The notes below the pieces were generated by a model. The model worked only from the letters and a program-made list of their open reading frames with translations. It searched no databases and was not told where the DNA came from. The translations under genes and the position numbers were made by a program. From NCBI GenBank assembly GCA_029449235.1, contig JANATG010000020.1, positions 434,001 to 498,000 on the forward strand: a DNA stretch of 64,000 nt, read 5' to 3'. Positions 1 to 9,931 of the stretch are shown piece by piece. The stretch is from Linnemannia schmuckeri. Lineage: Eukaryota; Mortierellomycota; Mortierellomycetes; Mortierellales; Mortierellaceae. Numbering within the stretch: the stretch's first letter is position 1; every line of letters begins with the position of its first letter.

Positions 1-27
1 TGGTTCAATCCTGCTATGTATTTTTAC

Positions 28-103
28 CGTTGGTAGCTGTGGAGGCGAATCTGGCAGTGACGCCGGACAAGCGGGCGCCGAGTGTCCTTGTGAATGAGAA
101 CAT
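28..103 (-). CDS. 5' exon of a leftward mitochondrial protein gene (partial)
   Basis: First coding exon of a minus-strand gene that runs off the left edge. Reading from the ATG at 103 gives a 25-residue N-terminus starting MFSFTRTLGARLSG and ending in RFASTATN. It has Arg, Ser and Thr but no acidic residue, so it looks like a mitochondrial targeting presequence. It stops in phase 1 at a donor (G|GTAAAA) at 27/26. The rest of the gene lies outside the window, so the product cannot be named. It is head-to-head with the MCUR1-like gene, sharing about 340 bases of promoter. It was found by phase and splice logic only. Confidence 0.55.
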
Positions 104-447
104 TGTCGATGTTGCTGTTTGTTGATGGGAGTGAAGGATTCGAGACAAGAGGCGGAGAAGAAGTGGAATCTCTAGGTGATCAGTGGCAATATTTCGCTCT
201 CTTTCTCAGTCGCTGTCCCCGAAGCATAGGGACCAGCTAGGATAAACAGGTGGCTTTGCATGAGGTGTGACTACTTCCTATCTCCCCACCACGCCGAGGA
301 AACTGAACGAACTGAAGTCAGGACAAGAAGAAGGTCGCTTTCCCACAGTTCAAACGCACACTTCGCATCACCAGTCGACAACCCGTGCCTAACCTGTATC
401 GACAACCAGACAGACAGGCAAGCAGACAGACAACATTGTTTTTCAGG
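104..447. promoter_or_regulatory. Divergent promoter between two mitochondrial-protein genes
   Basis: 344 bases between the leftward presequence exon and the preferred start of the rightward MCUR1-like gene. No clear TATA box is seen. The span is open in one forward frame from 260, but that reading lacks protein-like features and is treated as 5' UTR. Shared regulation of the two mitochondrial genes is inferred from geometry. Confidence 0.45.
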
Positions 448-990
448 ATGGCATCTCCAAGACATCTCATCTCCAAAGGTACCCTTGACTCTTCCTTCTG
501 AAGCACCCCTTCAGCAATGGTTCCTGAGCGCGTTGCAACCACAAAACATTGTCTCATCCTTTACCTTACTTGCGCCTATACACCTAGGAGCCACTGGTCT
601 CCTTCGGCAGGCACACCCCGAGCAGCGATGTCCCAGTGCCATCATTGCCCGCCAGAAGCACACCTCGACTAGCGGGAACACTATTCAAGAAGACTCTTCA
701 AAACGTTCGGAGGCTTCCAAGAACGACACCTTCTCTTCACTCGAGGCTGGACTCTCTAGATCCGCTATAGGATTTCCTCTTCTCTCCTCTCCTACTCGTT
801 ATACCCAGTTCTTTGGTAACCCCAAGGGCCTTTCAGCATTGCTTTTCAGTCGCGGCATTGTCACCAACCACAACTTCAACACCAACAAGATTGTCACCAA
901 GCTGGAAAAGAATGGTTTCCAACGTGGACAGGCTGAAGTCATCATGCGCAGTATCAAGGCACTCCTCGGAGGACAGTACGTACCTTTGAA

Positions 991-1030
<40 letters not shown>

Positions 1031-1772
1031 GGACCAGGGACAGATACTTTCCGGGTGTCAAGGATACAAAAACAGCAGTTAATACGTGTTTGTTATCCGG
1101 AATCTATCATTAGTACAAACAAGATCAGGAAGAACATCCTGACTACTGGAGATCTGGAGAACGAGTCTTATCTGTTCAAGGCAGCATTGACGGAACTCAG
1201 GACAGAGCTTCAGATCCTTCGCAAGAATGATGCCGCTGCACTCGCCATCAGATCGGAGATTATTTCGCGAGAGATAGATTCCTTGAACCAGAAGCTGCGA
1301 GAGGACATTGCCAACCTGAAAAATGATATTGCAATCGACATGAACAGTCGCAAGAGCGACGTGCGAGAGGAGCAAAAGGCACTGGAGATCCGGATCCAAT
1401 CGATGAGTAACCACTACATGGCTCAGTTGGGTGACATGAGGACCAAGATGGAGGCTGCCAAGTGGGAGACGACGCGCAAGGGAATGGGTAAGTGCTCGTT
1501 GACAGGACAATTGCATGTATTACAAGATCGCTTCAACTACTTGCTGGGGCAAAAATGTCAGTAGTAGGACTAATACTCACCATTGCTTGATGTTGTTACT
1601 AGTGGCCATCTTTATTTCAGCAACATTTGTGCTTTTAACGAGCAGGATATTTATGTCGAGCAAGGAGAAGATGCCGGACGACTACATCGACCCCTATGTT
1701 AACCACTCCAACGCTCAAAACACGGATGATGGCATGGTTCCGGATACGTTTGTTGTCTCGCACCGATCATGA
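448..1772 (+). CDS. MCUR1/CCDC90 (Fmp32)-like mitochondrial inner-membrane coiled-coil protein
   Basis: Joined exons 448-478, 588-975, 1114-1487 and 1603-1772 give 320 residues. The start at 448 yields MASPRHLISK, which spliced to GATGLLRQ makes a good mitochondrial presequence. An alternative unspliced start at 260 is open but unlikely. The body matches the DUF1640 family: a helical block (SRGIVTNHNFNTNKIV), then AALTELRTELQILRKND, then a long coiled coil ending AKWETTRKGM. A C-terminal membrane span follows (VAIFISATFVLLTSRIF), then a short acidic tail. The second intron holds a 32-T run just after the donor. The family sits in the inner membrane and has been linked to calcium uptake, proline metabolism and respiratory-complex assembly; the exact role here is not known. 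Confidence 0.85.
993..1024. repeat. T homopolymer (32) in an intron
   Basis: Uninterrupted T run starting 17 bases downstream of the donor of the second intron of the MCUR1-like gene. Confidence 0.9.
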
Positions 1773-2188
1773 TAGTCGGCCGAGAGTGCACACGCCCGTT
1801 AAGAAGACAACACACAGAAAAGTCGTTTATTACTAGACACAATAAATGCGAACGGACCCCACCTTTCTCTCCCACACCCTCACCCCAATGCCGAGTGGTG
1901 TCTATTAGAAAAAGAAAAAAAAAAAGGCCTTGGCTTTCCTTGCTTGCTTGCCCTTGGTTCGCCTTATTTTCCCCTACCGCACAGTCCTCTCGTGACCCTT
2001 GGTCCATACCCTCACGCATTTTTTTCCCCAGCCTCTCCCCCTCCCTCCGAACAACCGACCTCTTTGTTTTCCCCCCTTTCTTCTTCTTCCTACGACAATA
2101 CACTCCCCACTCTCTCACTTGTAGATACACTTTCCTACCAAGACACTCATACACAGAAGAAAGCCTTTTCAGAGAACAAAAAAAGACC
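1773..2188. promoter_or_regulatory. Intergenic region upstream of succinyl-CoA ligase
   Basis: 416 bases holding the 3' end of the MCUR1-like gene and the 5' region of the next gene. The right half is pyrimidine-rich (C/T runs), common before starts in this window. No TATA box or other specific site is recognised. Confidence 0.4.
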
Positions 2189-4382
2189 ATGCTGCACTCA
2201 TTCAAAAGAACCATTGCTGTCCCTGGACTGTCAAAGCCGCTTCTTGTGCAACGACAGGTGAGCAAATATTTTCTAGCATTTTTTTTTCCCACCCCATTGC
2301 CATTACTCCGAGGGGTTGCCATTGCACAAACTTCAGCAGAGAATGTCTTTCTTTTTTTTTTTTTTTTGCTGAAAAGTCCTATATAGACTGGTCTTTAACC
2401 TCGCAACTTCACTCTATTTTTTTCAGATCCCGATGATGCCTCTCAGGGCCTTGATGGCCAGCCAGGTGCGCCACTTGAACCTACATGAGTACCAGTCGAA
2501 GCAGTTGATGGCCAAGCACAACGTCAACGTCCAGCGGTTTGCAATTGCAGAATCTATCGACCAAGCCGAGAACGCCGCCAAGGGCCTGAGTAAGTCATAT
2601 TGATGATGATGTGAAGGAAAAGTACATGTTATGTCATGATTGTTTTTTTTGCCGAAGAGAGTATTTTATTTCTTGTGAGAAAAAAGGTTTAATACTCTCT
2701 CACGGGCCATGGTCCCACATGTCTGCAATGACAGATGTGGAGAGTGACGAAATGAAATCATATGGAGAGATGAAGCAGGGTCAAGCACGGGAAAAGAGGC
2801 AATTGAACTCGCGTGAGAGTGTTGTAGACAGATGGAGAAATGTTAACGACTGCATGCACTTTTGTCTCCAAACTTGTTGATAGAGGCGGACGAGATTGTT
2901 ATCAAGGCTCAAATCCATGCTGGCGGACGAGGCAAGGGCGAGTTCTCGAGTGGACTCAAGAGCGGCGTCCATTTGACCAGAGAGTAAGTCTCCTCTTCGC
3001 TCTTTGTTTGCTGCATAATTGATTTGGCAAAAGGGGCATTCAAGACTAGCTCACCAGGTACTATTTTTCCCCGGTATGCAATAGTCCAGCCAAGGTACCT
3101 GAGCTAGTGAAGCAGATGCTTGGCTACAAACTCAAGACAAAGCAGACGGGCGAGGATGGAGTCATAGTCAACAAGGTCATGATTGCTGAGGCGCTGGATA
3201 TCTCCAAGGAGACCTACTTTGCCATTCTGATGGACCGTGATAGTGGCGGGCCCGTCATGGTCGGAAGTCCCGACGGTGGCATGGATATCGAGCAGGTCGC
3301 CGCCACCAACCCCGACCACATCTTCAAGGTAAAATAAATGCGATTGCATTTGATATGTTTATGTTTACAAGTAATCAAGTGGTTGTTCGCTTCAAGTTTA
3401 TGACAGTGTATTGATCTATGAGTTTATTGTGTATTTGTAATCGTGATACAGTCTGTTATCGATATTGAGACGGGCCCAACAGAAAAGCAGACGCTTGATA
3501 TGGCTATGAAGCTGGGGTTCCAGGGCAAGTCTGTTGCCGAGGCCTCTGAGCAAATGCAGAACCTGTACCAGCTGTTCTTGGATGTCGATGCTACTCAGGT
3601 CGAGATCAACCCCTTCGGCTTGACCCCGCAAAACAAAGGTACCATCAGATTAAGCTCATTTTCTTTTGCTTACTGTGGGCATATCATCCACTTCCACTAA
3701 CAGTTGCTTTCGCATGCTTTCTACTTTCTACGTTGACAGTCGTCTGCTTTGATGCCAAGATTTCGTTCGATGACAACGCAATATTCAAACATCCCGAGTT
3801 GAAGGCAATGCGCGATACGACGGAGGAGAACCCTCGTGAAGTCGAGGCTGAGGATTGTGGTCTGAACTATGTAGGCATGGACGGTAACATTGGCTGTCTC
3901 GGTAAGCACATGAGAGTCGCGGCAAATGTATACACCGGCATGTTATTTTGTACTTGTTCTAAACCCATACTGTATTTTCGATGAACGTTTGTAATGTGAT
4001 AGTAAATGGAGCAGGTTTGGCATTAGCAACGATGGACATTATCAAGCTGCACGGTGCATCGCCAGCCAACTTTTTGGATGTCGGAGGCGGAGTGACGACC
4101 AAGCAGGTCGGCCAGGCGTTCAAGATCCTCACGGATGACAAGAATGTCAAGACGATCTTGGTAAACATCTTTGGCGGCATTGCATCCTGCTTGACAATTG
4201 CCGAAGGAATGGTCACGGCCTTGACGGAGGGACCCAAGATTAAGGTGCCCATTGTTGTTCGCCTTCAGGGCAACCAGGTCGAGGAGGGCAAGGAGTGTCT
4301 GCGACGATCGGGTCTCAACATTACTGTCAGGGATGATCTTGACGAGGCTGCCATCTTGAGTGCCCAGCTTGCCGCCGCGTAA
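2189..4382 (+). CDS. Succinate-CoA ligase (ADP/GDP-forming) beta subunit, mitochondrial
   Basis: Seven exons: 2189-2257, 2427-2589, 2884-2983, 3085-3328, 3452-3638, 3740-3901 and 4015-4382, giving 430 residues. The enzyme joins succinyl-CoA cleavage to nucleotide triphosphate formation in the TCA cycle, paired with the alpha subunit in the matrix. The first exon is a presequence (MLHSFKRTIAVPGLSK). The mature part begins LNLHEYQSKQLMAKHNV, the usual ATP-grasp start. Other marks are KAQIHAGGRGKG, QVEINPFGLT (metal/nucleotide region), GNIGCLGNG-type context at the exon 6/7 join and DVGGGVTTKQV, followed by ILVNIFGGIASC. Length and order match the family. All seven exons join in frame. Confidence 0.95.
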
Positions 4383-4483
4383 GAACGAGAGACGTGATTT
4401 GTCTTTCCTTCTTTGGCACTGCAATTGTTTACAACTTACGTCGATGTACATATGAAATTTGGGTTACACCTTGGGCGTTTGAG

Positions 4484-4489
4484 AATAAA
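4484..4489 (+). terminator. Poly(A) signal AATAAA for succinyl-CoA ligase
   Basis: AATAAA about 100 bases after the stop codon. Confidence 0.5.
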
Positions 4490-4980
4490 ACCATTTGTTG
4501 CGAACGCATTTGAGAGCAACGTGCAATATGTATGGCAGCATAAGATAGTCGAGACATAGTAATCAGAGAGAACGAAAGAACATGGCGCCCACTGCACTCA
4601 CTCATTCAAGCAACCTTATTTACGGGCCTGAGTCGTTTGGTAGCAATCCCCATGTGTGCGTCCAAAAATAACATTAATCTGATGGACGGTCGAGAAGGAA
4701 CCGTGTTGTCTCGAATGCCTTCTTCAAAGAAGAAAGGGTTCTTTTGTGCTCCGCTGGCTTTTGAAGGGAGGGGGGTTTTACTCACAGTTGAGGAGAAGAA
4801 GAGTGAGCAGCGCCAAAGGGAGAAACTTACCGGGAAACAATGGGTTTTGTAATTATGTTCATTTTTTTTTTCTTCTTTTCCTTCCTTTTGTCCTTTCGCC
4901 CCTTCATACCCAACCGCTGCATCTTTACCCTACTCTTACCCCTCCTCACTTTCTCTCTCACTGCCGTATCAATACACATA
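4490..4980. other. Intergenic region, no gene seen
   Basis: About 490 bases between the succinyl-CoA ligase 3' end and the small secreted-protein gene. A strong T/C tract (about 4860-4970) lies directly before the next start. Open frames through it are low-complexity pyrimidine translations. Confidence 0.5.
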
Positions 4981-5554
4981 ATGAAATCAACCTGGAAATC
5001 AAGCCTCCTCTTGGCGTTCACCACCTTCCTCCTCGCTCTTACCTTCACACAAGCCCAATCTCCACAATGCCACACCTGCATCGTCCAAACCATCCCCCGT
5101 GTCACCAATTGCACAACTCTCCCCCAACCCTCCTACACAACCCTTGACAAACTGATCCACGGTGACAAACTCTTTAACGTTACCTCCGACTTCCGTAACG
5201 GCGACCCTCCCGCATTCGAGTGTTTGGTGTCCTTGATGTGGAATGTGGTGCATTATAAGGATACGCTTTGGAGTTCTTGTTTGCACCCCGAGAAGGCCTG
5301 TGTCTGGGCTGAGATGATGCAGTATCTGCAGATTGTTACAAAAGTTGCTTCAATTTATGGCATGAGAACTCCTCCCGTAAGTTTTTTTTTTTGTTGAGAA
5401 AAGTGGACAGATGTAAGGGAGGAAAAGGAAACTACGTTGCAAAAAAAAAACTGAGTGCCTCGTGCTTTATTATTAACCCTTCTCTCTTCTTGTCTTTCCC
5501 CCTCCCTCTCTCTTTTTTTTTTAGGCTGCAGTTCTCATCGACGCCCCAAAGTAA
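4981..5554 (+). CDS. Small secreted cysteine-containing protein, unknown function
   Basis: Exons 4981-5376 and 5525-5554 give 141 residues ending AAVLIDAPK. The N-terminus has a signal peptide: KSTWKSS, a hydrophobic stretch LLLAFTTFLLALTFTQA, and likely cleavage before QSPQC. The mature part has six Cys (QCHTC, TNC, FEC, SSC, KAC) and two possible N-glycosylation sites (NCT, NVT). The final AAAGTAAGT is both a stop and a perfect donor. If it is used as a donor, an exon at about 5744 would add a lysine-rich tail ending at 5816. No family is recognised. The start is chosen because it directly precedes the signal peptide. Confidence 0.65.
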
Positions 5555-5922
5555 GTACTTGAAACAAGGAACAACCACAAAAAATAAAACCAACATACAA
5601 CCTTCAACGAACGATGCGCATGCACAATTCAGAAAGGCGCGACTGTGTAGCGCCTGGAAAACGAAAAATGGAACTGTACTGTACATCTTTTTTTTTCCTG
5701 TTCTCATTAAGATCGTATTTGCTTCGATTGTTGTTATATTTCAGGTATTACTATTTGGCACTATGCAAAAGTGCAAAGAGTGAAAAGGAGGTGAGGGATG
5801 AGAGGAAGAAGAATTGAGACAGATGCAAAAAAAAAAAAAGAAAAAGAAAAAAACGCTTATATAAGAATGTGTTGCTTGGCAGCAATGGTCTTGGGCGAGG
5901 GGAGGTTCTCGATGGGTGCAGC
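5555..5922. other. Convergent 3' region
   Basis: 368 bases between the secreted-protein gene (rightward) and the RPEL gene (leftward). It is A-rich and T-rich. It may hold an alternative last exon of the secreted protein (about 5744-5816); nothing else is seen. Confidence 0.4.
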
Positions 5923-6816
5923 CTACAAGGAATTGCCAGCGCTTCGATCCGCATCCCGCAACGCTGGGTCCACCTCTGATGCTATGTTCGGATCACAAGG
6001 AAAAAATAAACATAAGTCAGGATCTACTACGTTAAGCGTTTACGATATCACGGAGGAAGCATGAAAGAGGGGTGACCACTTTGAAAATTGCAATTACCAT
6101 GAAGAATGTGTTGTTCAACAAGCTCAGCGGGCCGAGGGCGGGTCTCGAGTTTCTCCGCAAGCTTATTCTCCAACTGCGATCTCTTCAACTCCTCCGCTTG
6201 CTTCTGAAGCTCCGGTGCCACATTCGATTCTACAAGCAAAAAACATATGCGAAACAGATGGAAAAAAAAGGGAATATGATTAATATAGCATTCAGAGAAA
6301 AGTCAGATCCGTCATAGAAAGCATAACGCAATAAACGGTGCAAATGCATGGATGCATGGAGAGGGTAAGAAAGAAAAGGTGTTAACAGCTTACCATGAAG
6401 AATGTTGTGATCGATCAATTCAGAAGCAGGGGGACGATGCTCCAACTTGGAGTTCAGAGCATCTTCAAGCTGGGACTTCTTCAAGTCTTCGGCCTGTTGT
6501 TGCAACGCAGGCGCGATCTTGGGCTCTATAATAAAAAAGCAAAGAGAAGAAAAGTGAGAAAAGGACTCTCATTTACCTCAGCAGAGATATAGTTTTCACT
6601 CTCTCCGACTGCATTGTATACCTTTCAAAATGTTCTTCTCAACGAGTTCTTCGGGTGCTGGGCGCTCCTTCAAGAACTTGTCAAAATCTTGGGTGTTATG
6701 GAGAATATGCTGTGAAGCTGTAGGAAAAAGAGAGGGAGAAGAAGAGGAAGTGTCAGGATTAAGCTTTTCATATACAAGATATTTTAACAAGGCAGACAAT
6801 CATTACTCGTACCCAT
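5923..6816 (-). CDS. Three-repeat RPEL protein, putative G-actin binder
   Basis: Exons in reading order are 6816-6813 (only ATGG), 6717-6622, 6525-6394, 6229-6098 and 5981-5923. They give 140 residues. Three RPEL repeats are plain: KERPAPEELVEKNIL, EHRPPASELIDHNIL and ETRPRPAELVEQHIL, each with the RPxxxEL...IL pattern. They alternate with helical spacers KIAPALQQQAEDLKKSQLED and NVAPELQKQAEELKRSQLEN. RPEL motifs bind monomeric actin in MRTF and Phactr proteins; actin binding here is inferred from the motif alone. Apart from the repeats there is only a short N-terminus (MASQHILHNTQ) and a short polar C-terminus. All introns interrupt in phase 1, directly after each repeat, so exon and repeat boundaries coincide. 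Confidence 0.88.
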
Positions 6817-7149
6817 GGTGAAAAATGTATTGTGTTGTTTGTTGTTGTCAATGGTCAAGAAAATGGGAAACAGAAAAACAATTGGGGACAAGGCTTGCTT
6901 TTATTTCATCTTCAATGCGTCAAAGGGCTGGCGGCGTCATGAAGTCATCATCATTATAATGAGTTTAGCAATGACGAAGAGAGGAAATAAAATGCAGCGA
7001 AAACCACGCCAAACTTAGAAGGTGCTCCATGACCAATCGTGGGGCACTGAGGGCATTGGCATCATCGTTTGATCTAAGGGCATTTTCAAAAAGACATCAC
7101 GCTAGTATCTTTGTGCAGATAATGATAATCCTATAAAGACCTGCAATCG
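6817..7149. promoter_or_regulatory. RPEL promoter and FYVE-gene 3' region
   Basis: 333 bases between two leftward genes. It should contain the RPEL promoter (right of 6816) and the FYVE gene 3' UTR. No clear motif is seen. Confidence 0.35.
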
Positions 7150-8697
7150 TCATTCCTCTTCAGTGTTACCTTTGGATGGACGTCTCTTGATCGTAATATT
7201 GCTCGACTCAGCTTTAAGTTGTTCTGTAGGGTCATCAGCGTCAACAGAGAAAAAGGTTCATCAGTAAGGGGGGATTTTTTTTGTGATATCCTTGTTTCTG
7301 CCGCTACTTCAAAAAGCAGATGCGCGGGTATGTGTCGAACAGGGAGCATACCGTCGTTACCAACATATCCCTCGGGAAGCTGACCAGTGTTCCTTTTTGA
7401 GTTGGAGTGAGAGGAGGAGGATTCAGCAGCAGCAGCAGAAGTAGTAGTAGGAGCATTGGGATGTGTTGTCTCGTGTGATTCCCGGAAAGCCGAATGGAGA
7501 TATGTCTGGTCGTATTCTGGGGAAGGAATGACTCCCTGCCACTGCTCATATGCCTCATAACAACCGACACATGCTCGGCTCATGACTCCCTCTGACGGGT
7601 TGAAGTCCAATGCTTGATCCAGCGGAACTTCCTTTGAACAATGCGCAGAGCAAAAGATGTCTCCGCATCTAGAAAAAGTGAAAAAAAAAGTTTTGGTCAC
7701 AATGAGGGATGAGGGAAATCGAAGGAGGATCACAAATGAAGCAAAAAAGGGCAGTAAAACGTGGTCCCTTCGTACTTTCGACAATGGTGTCTGCGGTCAA
7801 AGAAACCAAACTCTCGACGGCATCCTGGCCAAGTGCAGACAAGAGTGCTGCTATCCGGCTATTGTTTGTTGCACGGTGCAAAGAGAATGTAGGGAGTTAG
7901 TCAGTTCATCTCCTTTACAACAAAAAACAATGGAGGGTAAGCTAGCTTTGCGCAAGGACGAGCTGGAATCCAATTATCCGTCCACTTGGACCAGTATTTG
8001 ACTTCTCGTTTTCTCTCGTAAAAAAAAGTCTCATGTCAACAATGCACAAAAAGAAAAAAAAACATCGTTTTCTCCATGAGCGAAAGAAAAGTCAAGTCCT
8101 TCTTCCTAATCAAGATCACCTTCTGTTCCTCAGAGGTTGACTTCGACTTGCCTTCCAGTGAGCTCGACCGGGTCCAGAATTGACAGAGTATGTGCTGGCC
8201 GTGTCGCTATCGCGTCCTCCTGCTGCTCGGTAGGTGCTGGTGAGGGGTGCGGATGCGACACGTGTCCTGTTTGAAGTGGTGGTCGTTGTGCTCTTGGCAG
8301 GCGACGAGGCCAAAGAGGCAGACTGTTGTCTCCGAGAATCATGTGCGAATGTCTGTTGGTGTGGTTGGGGCTGGGGTTCTTGCTGTGGCTGTTGTTGCTG
8401 CTGTTGCTGCTGTTGATGCTGTTGAAGTTGTTGTTGTGATTGTCCGTGGAGCTTTTGCTGTTGCTGTTGTAGCATCTGCATCTGGTGTTCGCGCTGTTGT
8501 TTTTCAAGGACAGCCTGACGATACTGTGGCGGCAGTTGTGAGTACTGTTTCTCGATCTGGTCCAGCGTCGGCGCTTGACTTGTTGTTGTTTGCAGAGCCC
8601 GCTGCTGCTGCTGCTCCTGCTGTTGTCTTTGCTCTTGTTCGAGTAATGCCCGACGGTACTGTGGTGGCAGTTGTGAGTGCTGTTGAGGTTGTGCCAT
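7150..8697 (-). CDS. Gln-rich protein with C-terminal FYVE zinc finger
   Basis: Exons 8697-8152, 7858-7776, 7668-7352 and 7223-7150 give 339 residues. FYVE fingers bind phosphatidylinositol 3-phosphate on endosomes and vacuoles. The first 180 residues are Gln-rich, with a duplicated motif (HSQLPPQYRRALLEQE and YSQLPPQYRQAVLEKQ), then Ser/Thr-rich. The FYVE finger is rebuilt across three exons: AHWKPDSSTLVCTWPGC, REFGFFDRRHHCRKCGDIFC and SRACVGCYEAYEQW, with the W, RHHCR and RxC signatures intact. The first intron begins with GC (AAG|GCAAGT) rather than GT. It ends at an ordinary AATAG, and only this join gives HWK-PDSS. The tail (EQLKAESSNITIKRRPSKG) is basic then acidic. Exact localisation and partners are unknown. 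Confidence 0.85.
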
Positions 8698-9097
8698 GGT
8701 TGAACTGGAAAGGCCTTGTTGGTGATGAGTTTGTGAGTAAGTAAAGGAACGAGAGAAAAGAGAAAAAGAAAAAGAAAAAATGATCACTGAGAGCGACAAT
8801 AAATTTTGCTCTCTGTCCCAAAATGCATTTCTGCGCGCAGTGCAAAAAGTTCGACTCAGAAAATAGAGACTCATGCAGAACAACCACAAACACATTCATT
8901 TTCCATTTTGCTGTTGCTTCCCACGATCGATATGATTGTCAAAGACCGTTTCCGCATACTCTAAATAACAACATCTCTTTTTCGCTTCGGAGTAGTACGG
9001 CTGTTTATGTTGGTGTTATCAGTAAAAAAGTAAAGACGCTGATTGAGAATCAAAAGAGCATCGAACAATAAGAACAAAGAATCCCGAAGATCTACAC
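8698..9097. promoter_or_regulatory. FYVE-gene promoter and FKBP12 3' region
   Basis: 400 bases upstream of the leftward FYVE gene and downstream of the leftward FKBP12 gene. A pyrimidine/purine-biased patch lies near 8750-8780. No specific motif is assigned. Confidence 0.35.
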
Positions 9098-9931
9098 TTA
9101 GTTGATCTTGAGGAGCTCGACCTCAAAGGTCAATTCGGCGTTCTCAGGGATAACTGGTGGGTATCCCTCGGCGCCATAGCCATAGTCGGGACTGATCTTC
9201 AAGATAGCCTTCTCACCAAGAGACATCTGGGGGACACCTACGAACGATAAAGATAAAACAGATAGCATGTCAGTACAAAATTAGCCCTTGAGTATCCTGT
9301 ACAAGTATGCATGGTCGCCTCAAATTGATTTTGCTGTTCTAGACTTTGTCCTATGCGAACAAAACAAAAAAAGGAGACGTACCCTCATCCCAACCCTGGA
9401 TGACGTGACCAACACCGATCTGGGTGATGAAGGGCTTGTTACGGTCGCGGGAGGAATCGAACTTGGATCCATCGGCAAGCTAATTTTTTGGTAACAATGT
9501 AATGTATGTTGTCCTTGTCAGAAAGCAATAGCGTATCACCTTCACTGTCGAACAGAACAGTGAAAGGAGGAAGCAAACAAGAGCTCGTAAAGAGAAACGC
9601 CTCGACTGAACTTGATAAAGACACAGGTTACGATTGACTTACAGTTCCGACGTCTGATTACGATAAGAAGTCCCGAGATAGTAAGGATACAACGGAGGGA
9701 ATAGATAATAACAAGAAAGAAAGACCTTTGTGAGTATGGGGTTGCTTGCTTGAACAGTACGTTACGAGTGAACACCGCAGAGTTTCGACAAGACAAAAAA
9801 TACTCCCACCGAGGACTAAGAATGAAGAAGAAATAGAAGAAGAAAGACTTACAGTGCATTGTAACGGTGTCGTTCTTCTTGGGGTAGTTGGTTTCGTCTC
9901 CTTTGGAGATGATAGTCTTGGTAACGCCCAT
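9098..9931 (-). CDS. FKBP12-type peptidyl-prolyl cis-trans isomerase
   Basis: Exons 9931-9853, 9653-9643 (11 nt), 9479-9383 and 9237-9098 give 108 residues, the usual FKBP12 size. The enzyme isomerises X-Pro bonds. Family members are the receptors for FK506 and rapamycin and act on calcineurin or TOR when drug-bound. Visible marks include MGVTKTIISKGD, the core HYVGTLADGSKFDSSRDRNK, then GHVIQGWDEGVPQM, SPDYGYGAEGYPPVIP and the C-terminus FEVELLKIN. Pocket residues (Tyr of HYVG, Phe-Asp of KFDSS, the VI..W core, and Tyr of SPDYGYG) are present. The 11-nt microexon encodes the end of Tyr plus Val-Gly-Thr and is flanked by AATCAG and GTAAGT. Without it the core cannot be read. There is no signal peptide, so it is cytosolic. 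Confidence 0.95.

Noticed and set aside
260..447. 5' extension of the MCUR1-like frame to the ATG at 260
   Set aside because: It reads a Glu/Thr/Arg-rich string with no mitochondrial character and passes through the better start at 448, whose spliced product has a proper presequence.
8247..8744. 165-codon forward frame opposite the poly-Q exon
   Set aside because: It is the antisense of CAG repeats and encodes low-complexity Val/Ala strings.
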